Source: DATIXJ01 sp035518715
GTDB lineage: Bacteria; Bacteroidota; Ignavibacteria; UBA10030; SZUA-254
DNA length: 12,637 bases
Assembly (NCBI GenBank): GCA_035518715.1
Contig: DATIXJ010000084.1
Coordinates: forward strand, 1-12,637
Direction of reading: 5' to 3'
Shown: positions 1-6,118 of the stretch, in pieces
Layout of the letters: each line of letters starts with the position of its first letter
How positions within the stretch are numbered: the stretch's first letter is position 1
Translations under genes and position numbers: made by a program
The notes under the pieces: generated by a model
Told to the model about the DNA's origin: nothing
Database searches by the model: none
Seen by the model: only the letters and a program-made list of their open reading frames with translations

Positions 1-25
1 TCGCAACTGCGAAGAAATGTTTTAA
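1..25 (+). CDS. 3' end of upstream gene, probably 50S ribosomal protein L24 (partial)
   Basis: The window opens 39 nt before rplE, and in the standard spc operon rplX lies directly upstream of it. In frame 2 the bases read R-N-C-E-E-M-F and then TAA at 23-25, which would leave a 14 nt gap to rplE. Frame 1 is also open, to a TAG at 34-36, so the frame cannot be fixed from so few codons. The rplX identity rests on gene order alone. Confidence 0.35.
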
Positions 26-39
26 CGGAAAGTTAGTCC

Positions 40-690
40 ATGGCAAAGGAAAAACCAAAGAAGGCACCTGGGAAGGAATCTGCGGCAGCCCGTCCGCATG
101 AACAGGAAAAGGGCGTTGCTCCCCGGCTCGGAGAAATGTTCCGGAAAAGCATCATCGAGAATCTCATGAAACAGTTCAGGTACAAAAATGTCATGCAGGT
201 TCCGAAGCTGGAGAAGATCTCCATCAATGTCGGTGTCGGTCAGGCCACGCAGGATGCGAAGCTCCTTGATGCGGTGGTGAAGGATCTGGAAACGATTGTG
301 GGGCAGAAAGTTGTTCCGACGCGTTCGAAGAAAGCGATATCGAACTTCAAGCTGCGTGAAGGCCTGCCGATTGGCGCACGGGTCACGCTCCGCCAGCATC
401 AGATGTACGAATTCATGGATAGGTTCATCAATGTTGCGGTTCCGCGTATCCGTGATTTTCGCGGCTTCTCCGACAAATCCTTCGACGGGCGCGGGAACTA
501 TACGATCGGCGTCAAGGAGCACATCATTTTTCCGGAAATCGATGTTGATAAGGTGACGAAAATTTTCGGCATGGATATTACCTTTGTGACGACGGCGAGG
601 ACGGATCAGGAGGCGTACGCGCTTCTCAAGGAATTCGGCATGCCGTTCGTCAAGCGCCAGGAACCGCTTGAACAGAAATCAGCAAAATAA
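40..690 (+). CDS. rplE: 50S ribosomal protein L5
   Basis: L5 binds 5S rRNA and forms the central protuberance of the large subunit, contacting S13 and the P-site tRNA. The product is 216 aa against about 179 in most bacteria. The core runs from about residue 28 and carries YKNVMQVPKLEKI (48-60), the loop NVGVG (63-67), TRSKKAISNFKLREG (94-108) and PRIRDFRG (135-142). Residues 1-27 are an extra Lys/Ala/Glu-rich, probably disordered tail, which accounts for most of the extra length. The ATG at 40 is preferred over the next in-frame ATG (residue 33), because starting there would remove conserved alpha-1 residues. A weak GGAAAG (27-32) precedes it. rpsN follows after 19 nt. Identity is certain; only the N-terminal extension is lineage-specific. 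Confidence 0.97.
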   Translation: MAKEKPKKAPGKESAAARPHEQEKGVAPRLGEMFRKSIIENLMKQFRYKNVMQVPKLEKISINVGVGQATQDAKLLDAVVKDLETIVGQKVVPTRSKKAISNFKLREGLPIGARVTLRQHQMYEFMDRFINVAVPRIRDFRGFSDKSFDGRGNYTIGVKEHIIFPEIDVDKVTKIFGMDITFVTTARTDQEAYALLKEFGMPFVKRQEPLEQKSAK

Positions 691-696
691 TTAGTC

Positions 697-702
697 GAGG
701 AG
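697..702 (+). promoter_or_regulatory. Ribosome binding site of rpsN (TTG start)
   Basis: GAGGAG lies 7 nt upstream of the TTG at 710. It is one of the strongest Shine-Dalgarno matches in the window, and it supports initiation at this non-AUG codon rather than at the internal ATG at residue 6. Confidence 0.75.
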
Positions 703-709
703 AATTCCG

Positions 710-895
710 TTGGCACGATTAGCAATGGTAGTGAAGGCAAAAAGGGCGCCGAAGTATGCCGTGCGCAAACATCACCGGTGCGGTATCTGCGGCAGGCCGC
801 GTGCCTTTATCCGGAAGTTCGGGATTTGCCGGATGTGTTTCCGCAAAATGGCGCTTGAAGGAAAAATTCCCGGCGTCCTGAAAGCAAGCTGGTAG
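710..895 (+). CDS. rpsN: 30S ribosomal protein S14, zinc-binding type Z
   Basis: S14 sits in the 30S head and is needed for late head assembly. The 61-residue product matches the usual length of the short zinc-binding (type Z, C+) form, not the roughly 89 to 101 residue zinc-free form. It shows C24-X2-C27 and C40-X2-C43 as a zinc ribbon, and it ends with the typical GVLKASW. The start is TTG: translation from there gives MARLAMVVKAKR, which aligns in length with type Z proteins, and GAGGAG is correctly spaced. An internal ATG (residue 6) would give only 56 residues. The gene lies 19 nt after rplE and 15 nt before rpsH, its normal spc position. Confidence 0.97.
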   Translation: MARLAMVVKAKRAPKYAVRKHHRCGICGRPRAFIRKFGICRMCFRKMALEGKIPGVLKASW

Positions 896-910
896 GAAAG
901 AAGAAGATCC

Positions 911-1306
911 ATGAATACAACAGACCCCATAGCAGATTACCTGACACGCGTCCGGAACGCGATTCACGCGAAATTCAAGCGTGTCGATATCCCCGCATCG
1001 AATCTTAAACGGGAAATCACGAAAATCCTCGCACAGCAGAAATTTGTGAGCGGATTTTCGGAGATCCAGGACAAGAAGCAGGGAATTCTCCGCATCACGC
1101 TGCGGTATACCGACGGCGTCCCCGCAATTTCCGGGCTCAGCCGTGTCAGCAGGCCGGGACTCCGTGTCTATGCCGGTGCAAAAGAACTCCCGCGGGTTAT
1201 GAATGGCCTCGGTGTCGCAATCGTTTCGACGTCGAAGGGAATTCTCAACGACAAAGATGCCCGCTCACAGAACATTGGCGGCGAAGTGCTTTGCCAGGTC
1301 TGGTAA
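911..1306 (+). CDS. rpsH: 30S ribosomal protein S8
   Basis: S8 is a primary 16S rRNA binding protein that organises the central domain of the 30S subunit. In several bacteria it also represses the spc operon by binding its mRNA. The 131 aa product has the expected length. It starts with the family pattern DPIADYLTRVRNA (5-17). It ends with the C-terminal RNA-binding signature around VSTSKGILNDKDAR (105-118) and GGEVLCQVW (123-131). The ATG at 911 follows AGGAAAG (894-900), partly overlapping the rpsN stop region. I see no obvious copy of the 16S helix-21-like S8 operator in the nearby leader, so autoregulation here is only a family expectation. Confidence 0.98.
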   Translation: MNTTDPIADYLTRVRNAIHAKFKRVDIPASNLKREITKILAQQKFVSGFSEIQDKKQGILRITLRYTDGVPAISGLSRVSRPGLRVYAGAKELPRVMNGLGVAIVSTSKGILNDKDARSQNIGGEVLCQVW

Positions 1307-1327
1307 TGTCATTTAACTGAGAAGACC

Positions 1328-1885
1328 ATGTCACGCATAGGACGAAAACCAATCCCTGAAATCAAGGGAGTGAAGATCGAGAAGAAGGACGGTGTTGTGA
1401 AGATTCAGGGACCGAAGGGCGAATTGTCTGCCCGGATTCCCGACTCGATCGGATTGGAAATCAAAGATAACGCCGTCTATCTTACCCGCTCGCTGGAGGG
1501 AAAGAAATACAAAGCACTCCATGGAACCTGGAGAGCGCTGGTGAATAATATGATGAAGGGCGTTTCCCAGGGATTCGAGAAGAAACTGGAAATCGTCGGA
1601 GTGGGTTACAAAGCGGAAGTGAAAGGGAAGAAGATCCAGCTCGCGCTCGGGTATTCCCACCCGATTCTGTTTACACCGCCGCAGGGAATCAAGATCGATA
1701 TTCCCGCGCCGACCAACATCGTCATCTCAGGTATCGATAAACAGCTTGTGGGACAGGTTGCGGCAAAACTCCGGTCGTTCCGACCCCCCGAACCCTATAA
1801 GGGCAAAGGCGTGAAGTACGAAGGCGAGTATATCCGTCGGAAAGCCGGTAAAGCAGCTGCCGCCGCCGGAGCAAAGGTAGGATAG
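1328..1885 (+). CDS. rplF: 50S ribosomal protein L6
   Basis: L6 binds 23S rRNA near the sarcin-ricin loop, at the base of the L7/L12 stalk where translation GTPases act. The product is 185 aa, slightly longer than the usual 177-180, because of an Ala-rich tail (KAAAAAGAKVG). It begins with the conserved MSRIGRKPI. It contains the two-repeat L6 fold with IVGVGYKA (89-96) and the signature PEPYKGKGVKY (154-164) followed by IRRKAGK. GAGAAG at 1319-1324 is a weak ribosome binding site. The stop codon is separated from the rplR start by one base, so translation of the two genes is probably coupled. Confidence 0.98.
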   Translation: MSRIGRKPIPEIKGVKIEKKDGVVKIQGPKGELSARIPDSIGLEIKDNAVYLTRSLEGKKYKALHGTWRALVNNMMKGVSQGFEKKLEIVGVGYKAEVKGKKIQLALGYSHPILFTPPQGIKIDIPAPTNIVISGIDKQLVGQVAAKLRSFRPPEPYKGKGVKYEGEYIRRKAGKAAAAAGAKVG

Positions 1886-1886
1886 T

Positions 1887-2255
1887 ATGATTACGAAATC
1901 CCGAAGTGAAAAACGACAGAAGATCAAGACGCGTATTGCGAAGAAAATCCGCGGAACGACCGAACAACCCCGTCTGACAGTCTACCGGAGTCTCCACCAT
2001 GTTTACGCCCAGATTGTGGACGACCGGGAACACAAGACCCTGGTTGCCGCATCATCACTTTCACCCGATCTTCGCGGCGATCTGAAGAGCGTGAAGGGGA
2101 TGAAAGAGGTCGCAAAACGGGTCGGGCAATTGATTGCCAAGAAAGCTCTTGAGAAAAATGTCAAAACGGTCGTCTTCGACCGAAACGGATATTTATACCA
2201 CGGCATCGTCAAATCGATGGCAGACGGAGCTCGTGAAGCCGGGTTGAAATTCTGA
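1887..2255 (+). CDS. rplR: 50S ribosomal protein L18
   Basis: L18 binds 5S rRNA and, with L5, anchors it to the large subunit. The 122 aa product has the normal length. It has a basic N-terminus (SRSEKRQKIKTRIAKKIRG), the PRLTVYRS strand (28-35), and the C-terminal signature VVFDRNGYLYHG (95-106) then ADGAREAGLKF. The start ATG is one base after the rplF stop. Its ribosome binding site, AGGTAGGA (1875-1882), lies within the last rplF codons. Normally rpsE follows at once; here the downstream gene is a tRNA beginning 32 nt after the stop. Confidence 0.98.
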   Translation: MITKSRSEKRQKIKTRIAKKIRGTTEQPRLTVYRSLHHVYAQIVDDREHKTLVAASSLSPDLRGDLKSVKGMKEVAKRVGQLIAKKALEKNVKTVVFDRNGYLYHGIVKSMADGAREAGLKF

Positions 2256-2287
2256 CCCGACAGCCGGACGCCGTGCGACAGACCATT

Positions 2288-2358
2288 TGCCGGGTCGTCT
2301 AATGGCAGGACAGCGCCCTTTGGAGGCGTCAGTGGAGGTTCGAATCCTCCCCCGGCAG
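2288..2358 (+). tRNA. tRNA-Gln (anticodon TTG)
   Basis: The gene folds into a complete cloverleaf. The acceptor stem TGCCGGG (2288-2294) pairs with CCCGGCA (2351-2357). The D stem GTCT (2297-2300) pairs with GGAC (2308-2311, one T-G pair), with G18-G19 and A14 and A21 in place. The anticodon stem 2313-2317 pairs with 2325-2329, with loop CTTTGGA. The variable loop has 4 nt. The T stem GGAGG pairs with CCTCC around TTCGAAT. Position 33 is T and positions 34-36 (2320-2322) read TTG, which decodes CAA glutamine. The weak U1-A72 pair and G73 are classic GlnRS/GluRS identity features. CCA is not encoded (CAC follows), so a CCA-adding enzyme is required. The gene lies between rplR and rpsE on the same strand, with no visible promoter or terminator, so it is probably excised from the polycistronic mRNA by RNase P and a 3' nuclease. 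A proline reading (TGG) is excluded because shifting the loop breaks the anticodon stem. Confidence 0.95.
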
Positions 2359-2379
2359 CACACATGTTAATCATTGAAT

Positions 2380-2383
2380 GGAG
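2380..2383 (+). promoter_or_regulatory. Ribosome binding site that decides the rpsE start
   Basis: GGAG lies 8 nt upstream of the TTG at 2392. The alternative in-frame TTG at 2374 has no purine-rich match upstream, only the tRNA 3' trailer. This supports the shorter rpsE. Confidence 0.6.
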
Positions 2384-2391
2384 TACGAAGA

Positions 2392-2904
2392 TTGGCACGC
2401 ATTAAAGCAGGTGAACTGGAGCTGAAAGACCGGTTGGTGTTTATCAACAGGGTCGCCAAAGTCGTCAAGGGCGGTCGCAGGTTTAGTTTCAGCGCGATTG
2501 TAGTCGTGGGTGACGGCAATGGACACGTCGGGCTCGGACTCGGGAAGGCGAATGAAGTCCAGGATGCAATTTCCAAGGGCATCGACGATGCTAAGAAAAA
2601 CGTCGTCAAAGTGTCTCTGGTGAAGGGAACTGTTCCCCATCCGATTCAGGCGAAATACGGAGCGTCAAAGGTATTGCTCAAACCGGCATCACCGGGTACC
2701 GGTCTCATCGCCGGCGGCGGAGTGCGCGCAGTTCTCGAATCTGCCGGCGTGAAGGACATCCTGACGAAATCCATCGGCTCATCAAACCCTCATAATGTTG
2801 TGAAGGCGACGATGAAGGCGCTTCTTACCCTCACCGACGCTAAAGAAATGGCAGAACGCCGCGGTCTGCAAATCTCAGAACTCTTCGGGACTCCGGCACA
2901 CTAA
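2392..2904 (+). CDS. rpsE: 30S ribosomal protein S5
   Basis: S5 lies at the mRNA entry channel and helps control decoding accuracy and mRNA unwinding. I choose the TTG at 2392, giving 170 aa and an N-terminus MARIKAGELELKDR that matches family architecture and has GGAG 8 nt upstream. The frame stays open upstream to another TTG at 2374 (176 aa), which lacks a ribosome binding site. The S5 N-terminal dsRBD-like domain shows FINRVAKVVKGGRRFSF (18-34) and GLGLGKANEV (47-56). The C-terminal domain shows the conserved SSNPHNVVKAT (130-140). The gene starts 33 nt after the tRNA-Gln gene and is followed by rpmD after 11 nt. Identity is certain; the start is likely. Confidence 0.95.
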   Translation: MARIKAGELELKDRLVFINRVAKVVKGGRRFSFSAIVVVGDGNGHVGLGLGKANEVQDAISKGIDDAKKNVVKVSLVKGTVPHPIQAKYGASKVLLKPASPGTGLIAGGGVRAVLESAGVKDILTKSIGSSNPHNVVKATMKALLTLTDAKEMAERRGLQISELFGTPAH

Positions 2905-2915
2905 CGGATTGATTT

Positions 2916-3101
2916 ATGGCAAAACAACTAAAGATTACACAGCTCGTCAGCCAGAACGATTGCCTGGAAGTCCAGAAACGGACCATCAAGGCACTGGGTC
3001 TCGGCAGGCCGCATTATTCGACAATCAAGAATGACACGCCCCAGATCCGGGGTATGATCACGGTTGTCAAACATCTTGTGAAAGTGGAAGAGGTACAATA
3101 A
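2916..3101 (+). CDS. rpmD: 50S ribosomal protein L30
   Basis: L30 is a small protein of the large subunit that contacts 23S rRNA. The 61 aa product has the standard bacterial length. It shows the family pattern of an initial beta strand (KITQLVSQ), a helix (QKRTIKALGLGRPHYSTI, 20-37) and a final strand (GMITVVKHLVKVEEV, 46-60). The conserved ALGL-x-R is present. The upstream ribosome binding site is weak (CGGA at 2905-2908). The gene lies between rpsE and rplO with a 4 nt gap to rplO, its normal operon position. Confidence 0.96.
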   Translation: MAKQLKITQLVSQNDCLEVQKRTIKALGLGRPHYSTIKNDTPQIRGMITVVKHLVKVEEVQ

Positions 3102-3105
3102 CGTC

Positions 3106-3588
3106 ATGGCAGCGCCCATACTCAGCAGTTTACGGTACGCAAAGGGATCGCGGAAAAAAGTAAAACGTATCGGCCGCGGCCAGGGCTCCGGGCACGGCGG
3201 AACCGCTACTCGGGGACATAAGGGTGAAGGCGCCCGCTCGGGCACGCACTACCGGGCGTGGTTCGAAGGCGGCCAGATGCCGCTTATTCGCCGAATTCCC
3301 AAGTTCGGATTTCATAATCCGTTCCATGTGGAATTTCAAACCGTGAATGTTTCCACCCTGGAAGAATATTCTGCGGCTGGAAAGATCGCGGGCGGAAAGG
3401 TGACGCCGGAAGTCCTTTACACTCTCGGTCTTGTGCGAAAAAAGGCGGCTCCGGTCAAAATTTTGGGTGATGGGGAATTGAAAGCAAAGCTCGAAATCTC
3501 CGCCCACGCGTTCAGCAAGTCGGCGGTGAAGAAAATCGAACAGGCGGGCGGCAAAGCTCTTACGGTCGGTCAGTCAACCAAGAAATAA
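3106..3588 (+). CDS. rplO: 50S ribosomal protein L15
   Basis: L15 is a late-assembling large-subunit protein with a long glycine- and arginine-rich extension that threads into 23S rRNA. The product is 160 aa, within the usual 145-160. The Gly/Arg/His-rich segment spans about 21-46 (begins RIGRGQGSGHGG), followed by FEGGQMPLIRRIPKFGF (53-69) and the globular C-terminal domain with VTPEVLYTLGLV (98-109). The ribosome binding site GAAGAGGT (3088-3094) lies inside the end of rpmD. Only 2 nt separate its stop from the secY start, so secY translation is likely coupled to it. Confidence 0.97.
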   Translation: MAAPILSSLRYAKGSRKKVKRIGRGQGSGHGGTATRGHKGEGARSGTHYRAWFEGGQMPLIRRIPKFGFHNPFHVEFQTVNVSTLEEYSAAGKIAGGKVTPEVLYTLGLVRKKAAPVKILGDGELKAKLEISAHAFSKSAVKKIEQAGGKALTVGQSTKK

Positions 3589-3590
3589 GC

Positions 3591-4925
3591 ATGGCGAAGT
3601 TCAGCGAAAGTTTTCGGAACATCTTCAAGATCCAGGAACTCCGGCAGCGCATTTTTTATACTGCCGCACTCCTGATCGTCGTCCGGTTCGGGTCGCACGT
3701 TACGCTTCCCGGCATCGACGCCAAAGTTCTCTCGGAAGTGATCCGCACGCAATCATCGAACACACTCTTTGGTTTGTACGATTTGTTCGTCGGCGGAGCG
3801 TTCCGGAATGCCGCGATCTTTGCACTCGGCATCATGCCGTATATCAGCTCCTCGATCATTATCCAGCTCCTCGGCGCGGTCATCCCGTACTTCCAGAAGC
3901 TCACCAAGGAAGGAGAAGAGGGAAGGAAAAAAATCACGCAGCTGACGAGGTATGGAACGGTTCTGATCTCCATCCTCCAGGCATGGGGTGTGAGCGTTCA
4001 GCTCTCGAGCATGTCGGCCGCGGGTGCCCCGATCATTCCGCCGGAAGTGCAGGGATTTACATTCCAGCTCTCAACCATGATCGTGTTGACTGCAGGGACG
4101 ATATTCATGATGTGGCTTGGCGAACAGATCACGGAACGCGGTATCGGTAACGGTATCTCCCTGATCATTTTTATCGGAATTATTGCCCGGTTCCCGAACG
4201 CCATTTTGGATGAATATCAGATTGTGAGCCAGGGCGGCCGCGGACTTATCGTGGAGCTCATTATCGTGGCACTGATGGTGGTCATTGTTGCCGGCATCGT
4301 GCTCGTAACACAGGCCACACGGCGCATTCCGGTACAGTATGCAAAACGGGTCGTCGGACGCAAAGTGTACGGCGGTGTCACACAATATATTCCGATGCGC
4401 GTCAATACCGCCGGCGTGATGCCGATTATTTTTGCCCAGGCCATCATGTTTATCCCGAATACGATTTTGACGTTCTTCCCGGAAAATGAAACGCTGCAGG
4501 GCTTCGCACAGTATTTTAATTATACCTCGGCGACCTATTCGGTGGTCTACGCGTTGATGATCATCTTCTTCACTTACTTTTATACGGCAGTGGCGTTCAA
4601 TCCGAAAGATGTTGCGGAGACCATGCAGAAGCAGGGCGGATTTATTCCCGGCATTCGCCCCGGAAAGAATACGTCGGATTTCATTGATAACATCCTGACG
4701 AAAATTACACTGCCCGGATCGGTATTCCTGGCAATCGTGGCAATCCTTCCGGCGATCATGATCCGGATGGGCGTCACATCGAGTTTTGCGAGCTTCTTCG
4801 GAGGCACGAGCCTGCTGATCGTCGTGGGAGTCGGGCTGGATACGCTCCAACAGATTGAGTCGCATTTGCTGATGCGGCACTACGACGGATTCATGAAGAG
4901 CGGCAAGATTAAAGGCCGCCGGTAA
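3591..4925 (+). CDS. secY: Preprotein translocase subunit SecY
   Basis: SecY is the channel of the Sec translocon in the cytoplasmic membrane, passing unfolded proteins with SecE/SecG and SecA or the ribosome. The product is 444 aa, close to the family norm. Ten hydrophobic segments can be placed near 20-40, 72-95, 118-140, 158-177, 184-204, 219-240, 272-294, 315-336, 370-392 and 402-420. Visible signatures are IMPYISSSIIIQLL in TM2 (81-94), the cytosolic C4 loop RRIPVQYAKR (244-253), and the C5 loop GFIPGIRPGKNT (350-361) with the arginine used in SecA contact. It has almost no ribosome binding site of its own and starts 2 nt after rplO. In many bacteria adk follows; here map follows after a 37 nt gap. 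Confidence 0.98.
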   Translation: MAKFSESFRNIFKIQELRQRIFYTAALLIVVRFGSHVTLPGIDAKVLSEVIRTQSSNTLFGLYDLFVGGAFRNAAIFALGIMPYISSSIIIQLLGAVIPYFQKLTKEGEEGRKKITQLTRYGTVLISILQAWGVSVQLSSMSAAGAPIIPPEVQGFTFQLSTMIVLTAGTIFMMWLGEQITERGIGNGISLIIFIGIIARFPNAILDEYQIVSQGGRGLIVELIIVALMVVIVAGIVLVTQATRRIPVQYAKRVVGRKVYGGVTQYIPMRVNTAGVMPIIFAQAIMFIPNTILTFFPENETLQGFAQYFNYTSATYSVVYALMIIFFTYFYTAVAFNPKDVAETMQKQGGFIPGIRPGKNTSDFIDNILTKITLPGSVFLAIVAILPAIMIRMGVTSSFASFFGGTSLLIVVGVGLDTLQQIESHLLMRHYDGFMKSGKIKGRR

Positions 4926-4935
4926 TACTGCCTGC

Positions 4936-4951
4936 AGGCGAGCGATCGCCT
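4936..4951 (+). promoter_or_regulatory. GNRA-capped hairpin in the secY-map gap
   Basis: AGGCGA (4936-4941) pairs perfectly with TCGCCT (4946-4951) around a GCGA loop, a GNRA tetraloop. It lies 11 nt upstream of the map start. No T-run follows, so it is not an intrinsic terminator. It overlaps a 10-base palindrome, GCCTGCAGGC (4930-4939), that could form a competing fold. A role in mRNA stability, processing or map translation is possible but not shown. Confidence 0.4.
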
Positions 4952-4962
4952 TCGGAAAACGT

Positions 4963-5727
4963 ATGGCAAAGGCAACGATAAAATCGCAGCAGGAGGTTTT
5001 GCTGATGAAAGAAAGCTGCCGCATCGTTGCAGAGGTTCTTCGGCTCCTGAAGCTTCATATTCGTCCGGGCGTGACGACAAAGGAATTGGATACCATCGCA
5101 GAAGAATATATCCGTTCAGAGGGCGGTGAGCCCGCATTCAAGGGATATGGCAGCGACCGGAGAAATCTCTTCCCGGCGTCGCTCTGCACGTCGATCAATG
5201 AAGAAGTGGTGCACGGTATCCCGGGAAACCGTACTCTTGCCGATGGAGATATCATCTCGGTCGATGTGGGGGTTCGCAAGAACGGATTTTACGGCGACGG
5301 CGCATGGACATTTGCTGTCGGAAAAATCTCCGATGAGAAAGAGCGGTTGATGAAGATTACCGAAGAATCGCTCCTCAAAGGAATTGAGCAGGCACGTGCG
5401 GGAAACCATGTCCACGATATCTCTGCGGCAGTTCAGTCGCATGTCGAGCAGGCGGGATTTTCGGTCGTTCGTGACCTTGTCGGGCACGGCGTCGGCCGGA
5501 ATCTCCACGAAGAACCTGCTGTGCCGAATTACGGCGAAGCAGGTACGGGCGTGGTTCTGCAGAAGGGGATGACGATAGCGATCGAGCCCATGGTAAACGC
5601 AGGCGGACATCGTGTGCATGTGGAGCGGGACGGATGGACGGTTCGGACTGCCGACGGTGAGCCGTCAGCACATTTTGAACATACAGTTCTGGTAACAGAA
5701 CATCAACCTGAAATTCTCACACTCTGA
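4963..5727 (+). CDS. map: Methionine aminopeptidase, type I
   Basis: MetAP removes the initiator methionine from nascent proteins when the second residue is small, acting at the ribosome exit with two divalent metal ions. The product is 254 aa with the pita-bread fold. All expected residues are present: H84 in EEVVHGIPG, metal ligands D101 and D112 (VDVGV...GFYGDGAWTF), H175 in VGHGVGR, H182, E208 in AIEPM and E239 in HFEHTVLV. There is no N-terminal zinc-finger or linker extension, which makes it the short type Ia form. The start ATG follows CGGAAAAC. infA begins 8 nt after the stop. The map-infA-rpmJ order is widespread in bacteria. Confidence 0.97.
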   Translation: MAKATIKSQQEVLLMKESCRIVAEVLRLLKLHIRPGVTTKELDTIAEEYIRSEGGEPAFKGYGSDRRNLFPASLCTSINEEVVHGIPGNRTLADGDIISVDVGVRKNGFYGDGAWTFAVGKISDEKERLMKITEESLLKGIEQARAGNHVHDISAAVQSHVEQAGFSVVRDLVGHGVGRNLHEEPAVPNYGEAGTGVVLQKGMTIAIEPMVNAGGHRVHVERDGWTVRTADGEPSAHFEHTVLVTEHQPEILTL

Positions 5728-5735
5728 CGAGGAGA

Positions 5736-5954
5736 ATGGCCAAGCAAGGACCGATTACGATGGATGGCGTGATTACCGATACACTTCCGAACGCCATGTT
5801 CAGAGTGAAACTCGATAACGGTCATGAAATTCTCGCGATCATTTCAGGAAAAATGCGCATGCATTATATCAAGATCCTGGTGGGTGATAAAGTGACGGTG
5901 GAAATGTCGCCATACGATCTGTCGAAGGGTCGCATCACGTACCGGTATAAATAA
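5736..5954 (+). CDS. infA: Translation initiation factor IF-1
   Basis: IF-1 is a small OB-fold protein that occupies the 30S A site during initiation and strengthens IF-2 and IF-3 action. The 72 aa product has exactly the usual length. It shows the conserved GVITDTLPNAMFRV (11-24), GHEILAIISGKMR (29-41) and GDKVTVEMSPYDLSKGRI (50-67). The ATG at 5736 is supported by homology to the N-terminus MAK...I.M.G of the family. The Shine-Dalgarno GAGGAG (5729-5734) ends only 1 nt before the ATG, which is unusually tight. The gene lies 8 nt after map and 12 nt before rpmJ. Confidence 0.98.
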   Translation: MAKQGPITMDGVITDTLPNAMFRVKLDNGHEILAIISGKMRMHYIKILVGDKVTVEMSPYDLSKGRITYRYK

Positions 5955-5966
5955 AAGGAAGAAAAG

Positions 5967-6080
5967 ATGAAAGTCCGATCATCAGTAAAAAGACTCTGTG
6001 AAAATTGCAAGATCATCCGGAGAAAAGGTGTCGTCCGGGTTATCTGTAAGAACCCGAAGCATAAGCAGCGGCAGGGATAA
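5967..6080 (+). CDS. rpmJ: 50S ribosomal protein L36, zinc-binding form
   Basis: L36 is the smallest large-subunit protein and stabilises 23S rRNA near the L16/L6 region. Translation gives 37 residues, the standard length. It starts MKVRSSVKRLCENC and ends KNPKHKQRQG, with the zinc ligands C11, C14, C27 and H32 in the expected C-X2-C-X12-C-X4-H spacing. This is therefore the C+ form. AAAGGAAG (5954-5961) provides a ribosome binding site 5 nt before the ATG. The gene lies 12 nt after infA and is followed by a 38 nt gap before rpsM that contains a possible regulatory hairpin. Confidence 0.97.
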   Translation: MKVRSSVKRLCENCKIIRRKGVVRVICKNPKHKQRQG

Positions 6081-6081
6081 C

Positions 6082-6112
6082 CCTTCCGCGCGGTCATTAT
6101 TGAAAGGATAAT
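6082..6112 (+). promoter_or_regulatory. Hairpin around the rpsM ribosome binding site, possible alpha-operon leader
   Basis: ATTAT (6096-6100) pairs with ATAAT (6108-6112), placing TGAAAGG, with the rpsM Shine-Dalgarno GAAAGGA, in the loop 6-8 nt before the GTG start. CCTT at 6082-6085 could pair with AAGG at 6104-6107 in the loop, which would make a pseudoknot masking the site. In E. coli, S4 represses the alpha operon by binding a pseudoknot at the rpsM start. The stem here is short and AT-only, so the parallel is an inference. Confidence 0.35.
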
Positions 6113-6118
6113 TACTCA

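Noticed and set aside
2170..2287. Dedicated promoter for tRNA-Gln inside the end of rplR
   Set aside because: TATTTAT near 2190 has no -35 at proper spacing, and TTGAAA at 2244 has no -10 at 17 nt. Co-transcription is simpler.
2288..2358. tRNA as an integration site for a mobile element
   Set aside because: No integrase, no element genes, and rpsE follows within 33 nt.
4942..4949. GCGATCGC, the cyanobacterial HIP1 octamer
   Set aside because: A single occurrence noticed, explained as part of a hairpin; gene content and tRNA/LeuRS features do not suggest cyanobacteria.
4071..5024. 317-codon open frame on the minus strand opposite secY and the start of map
   Set aside because: It is antisense to a well-conserved secY. 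The translation is rich in His, Arg, Asp and Asn with no recognisable motif, as expected for a shadow frame.
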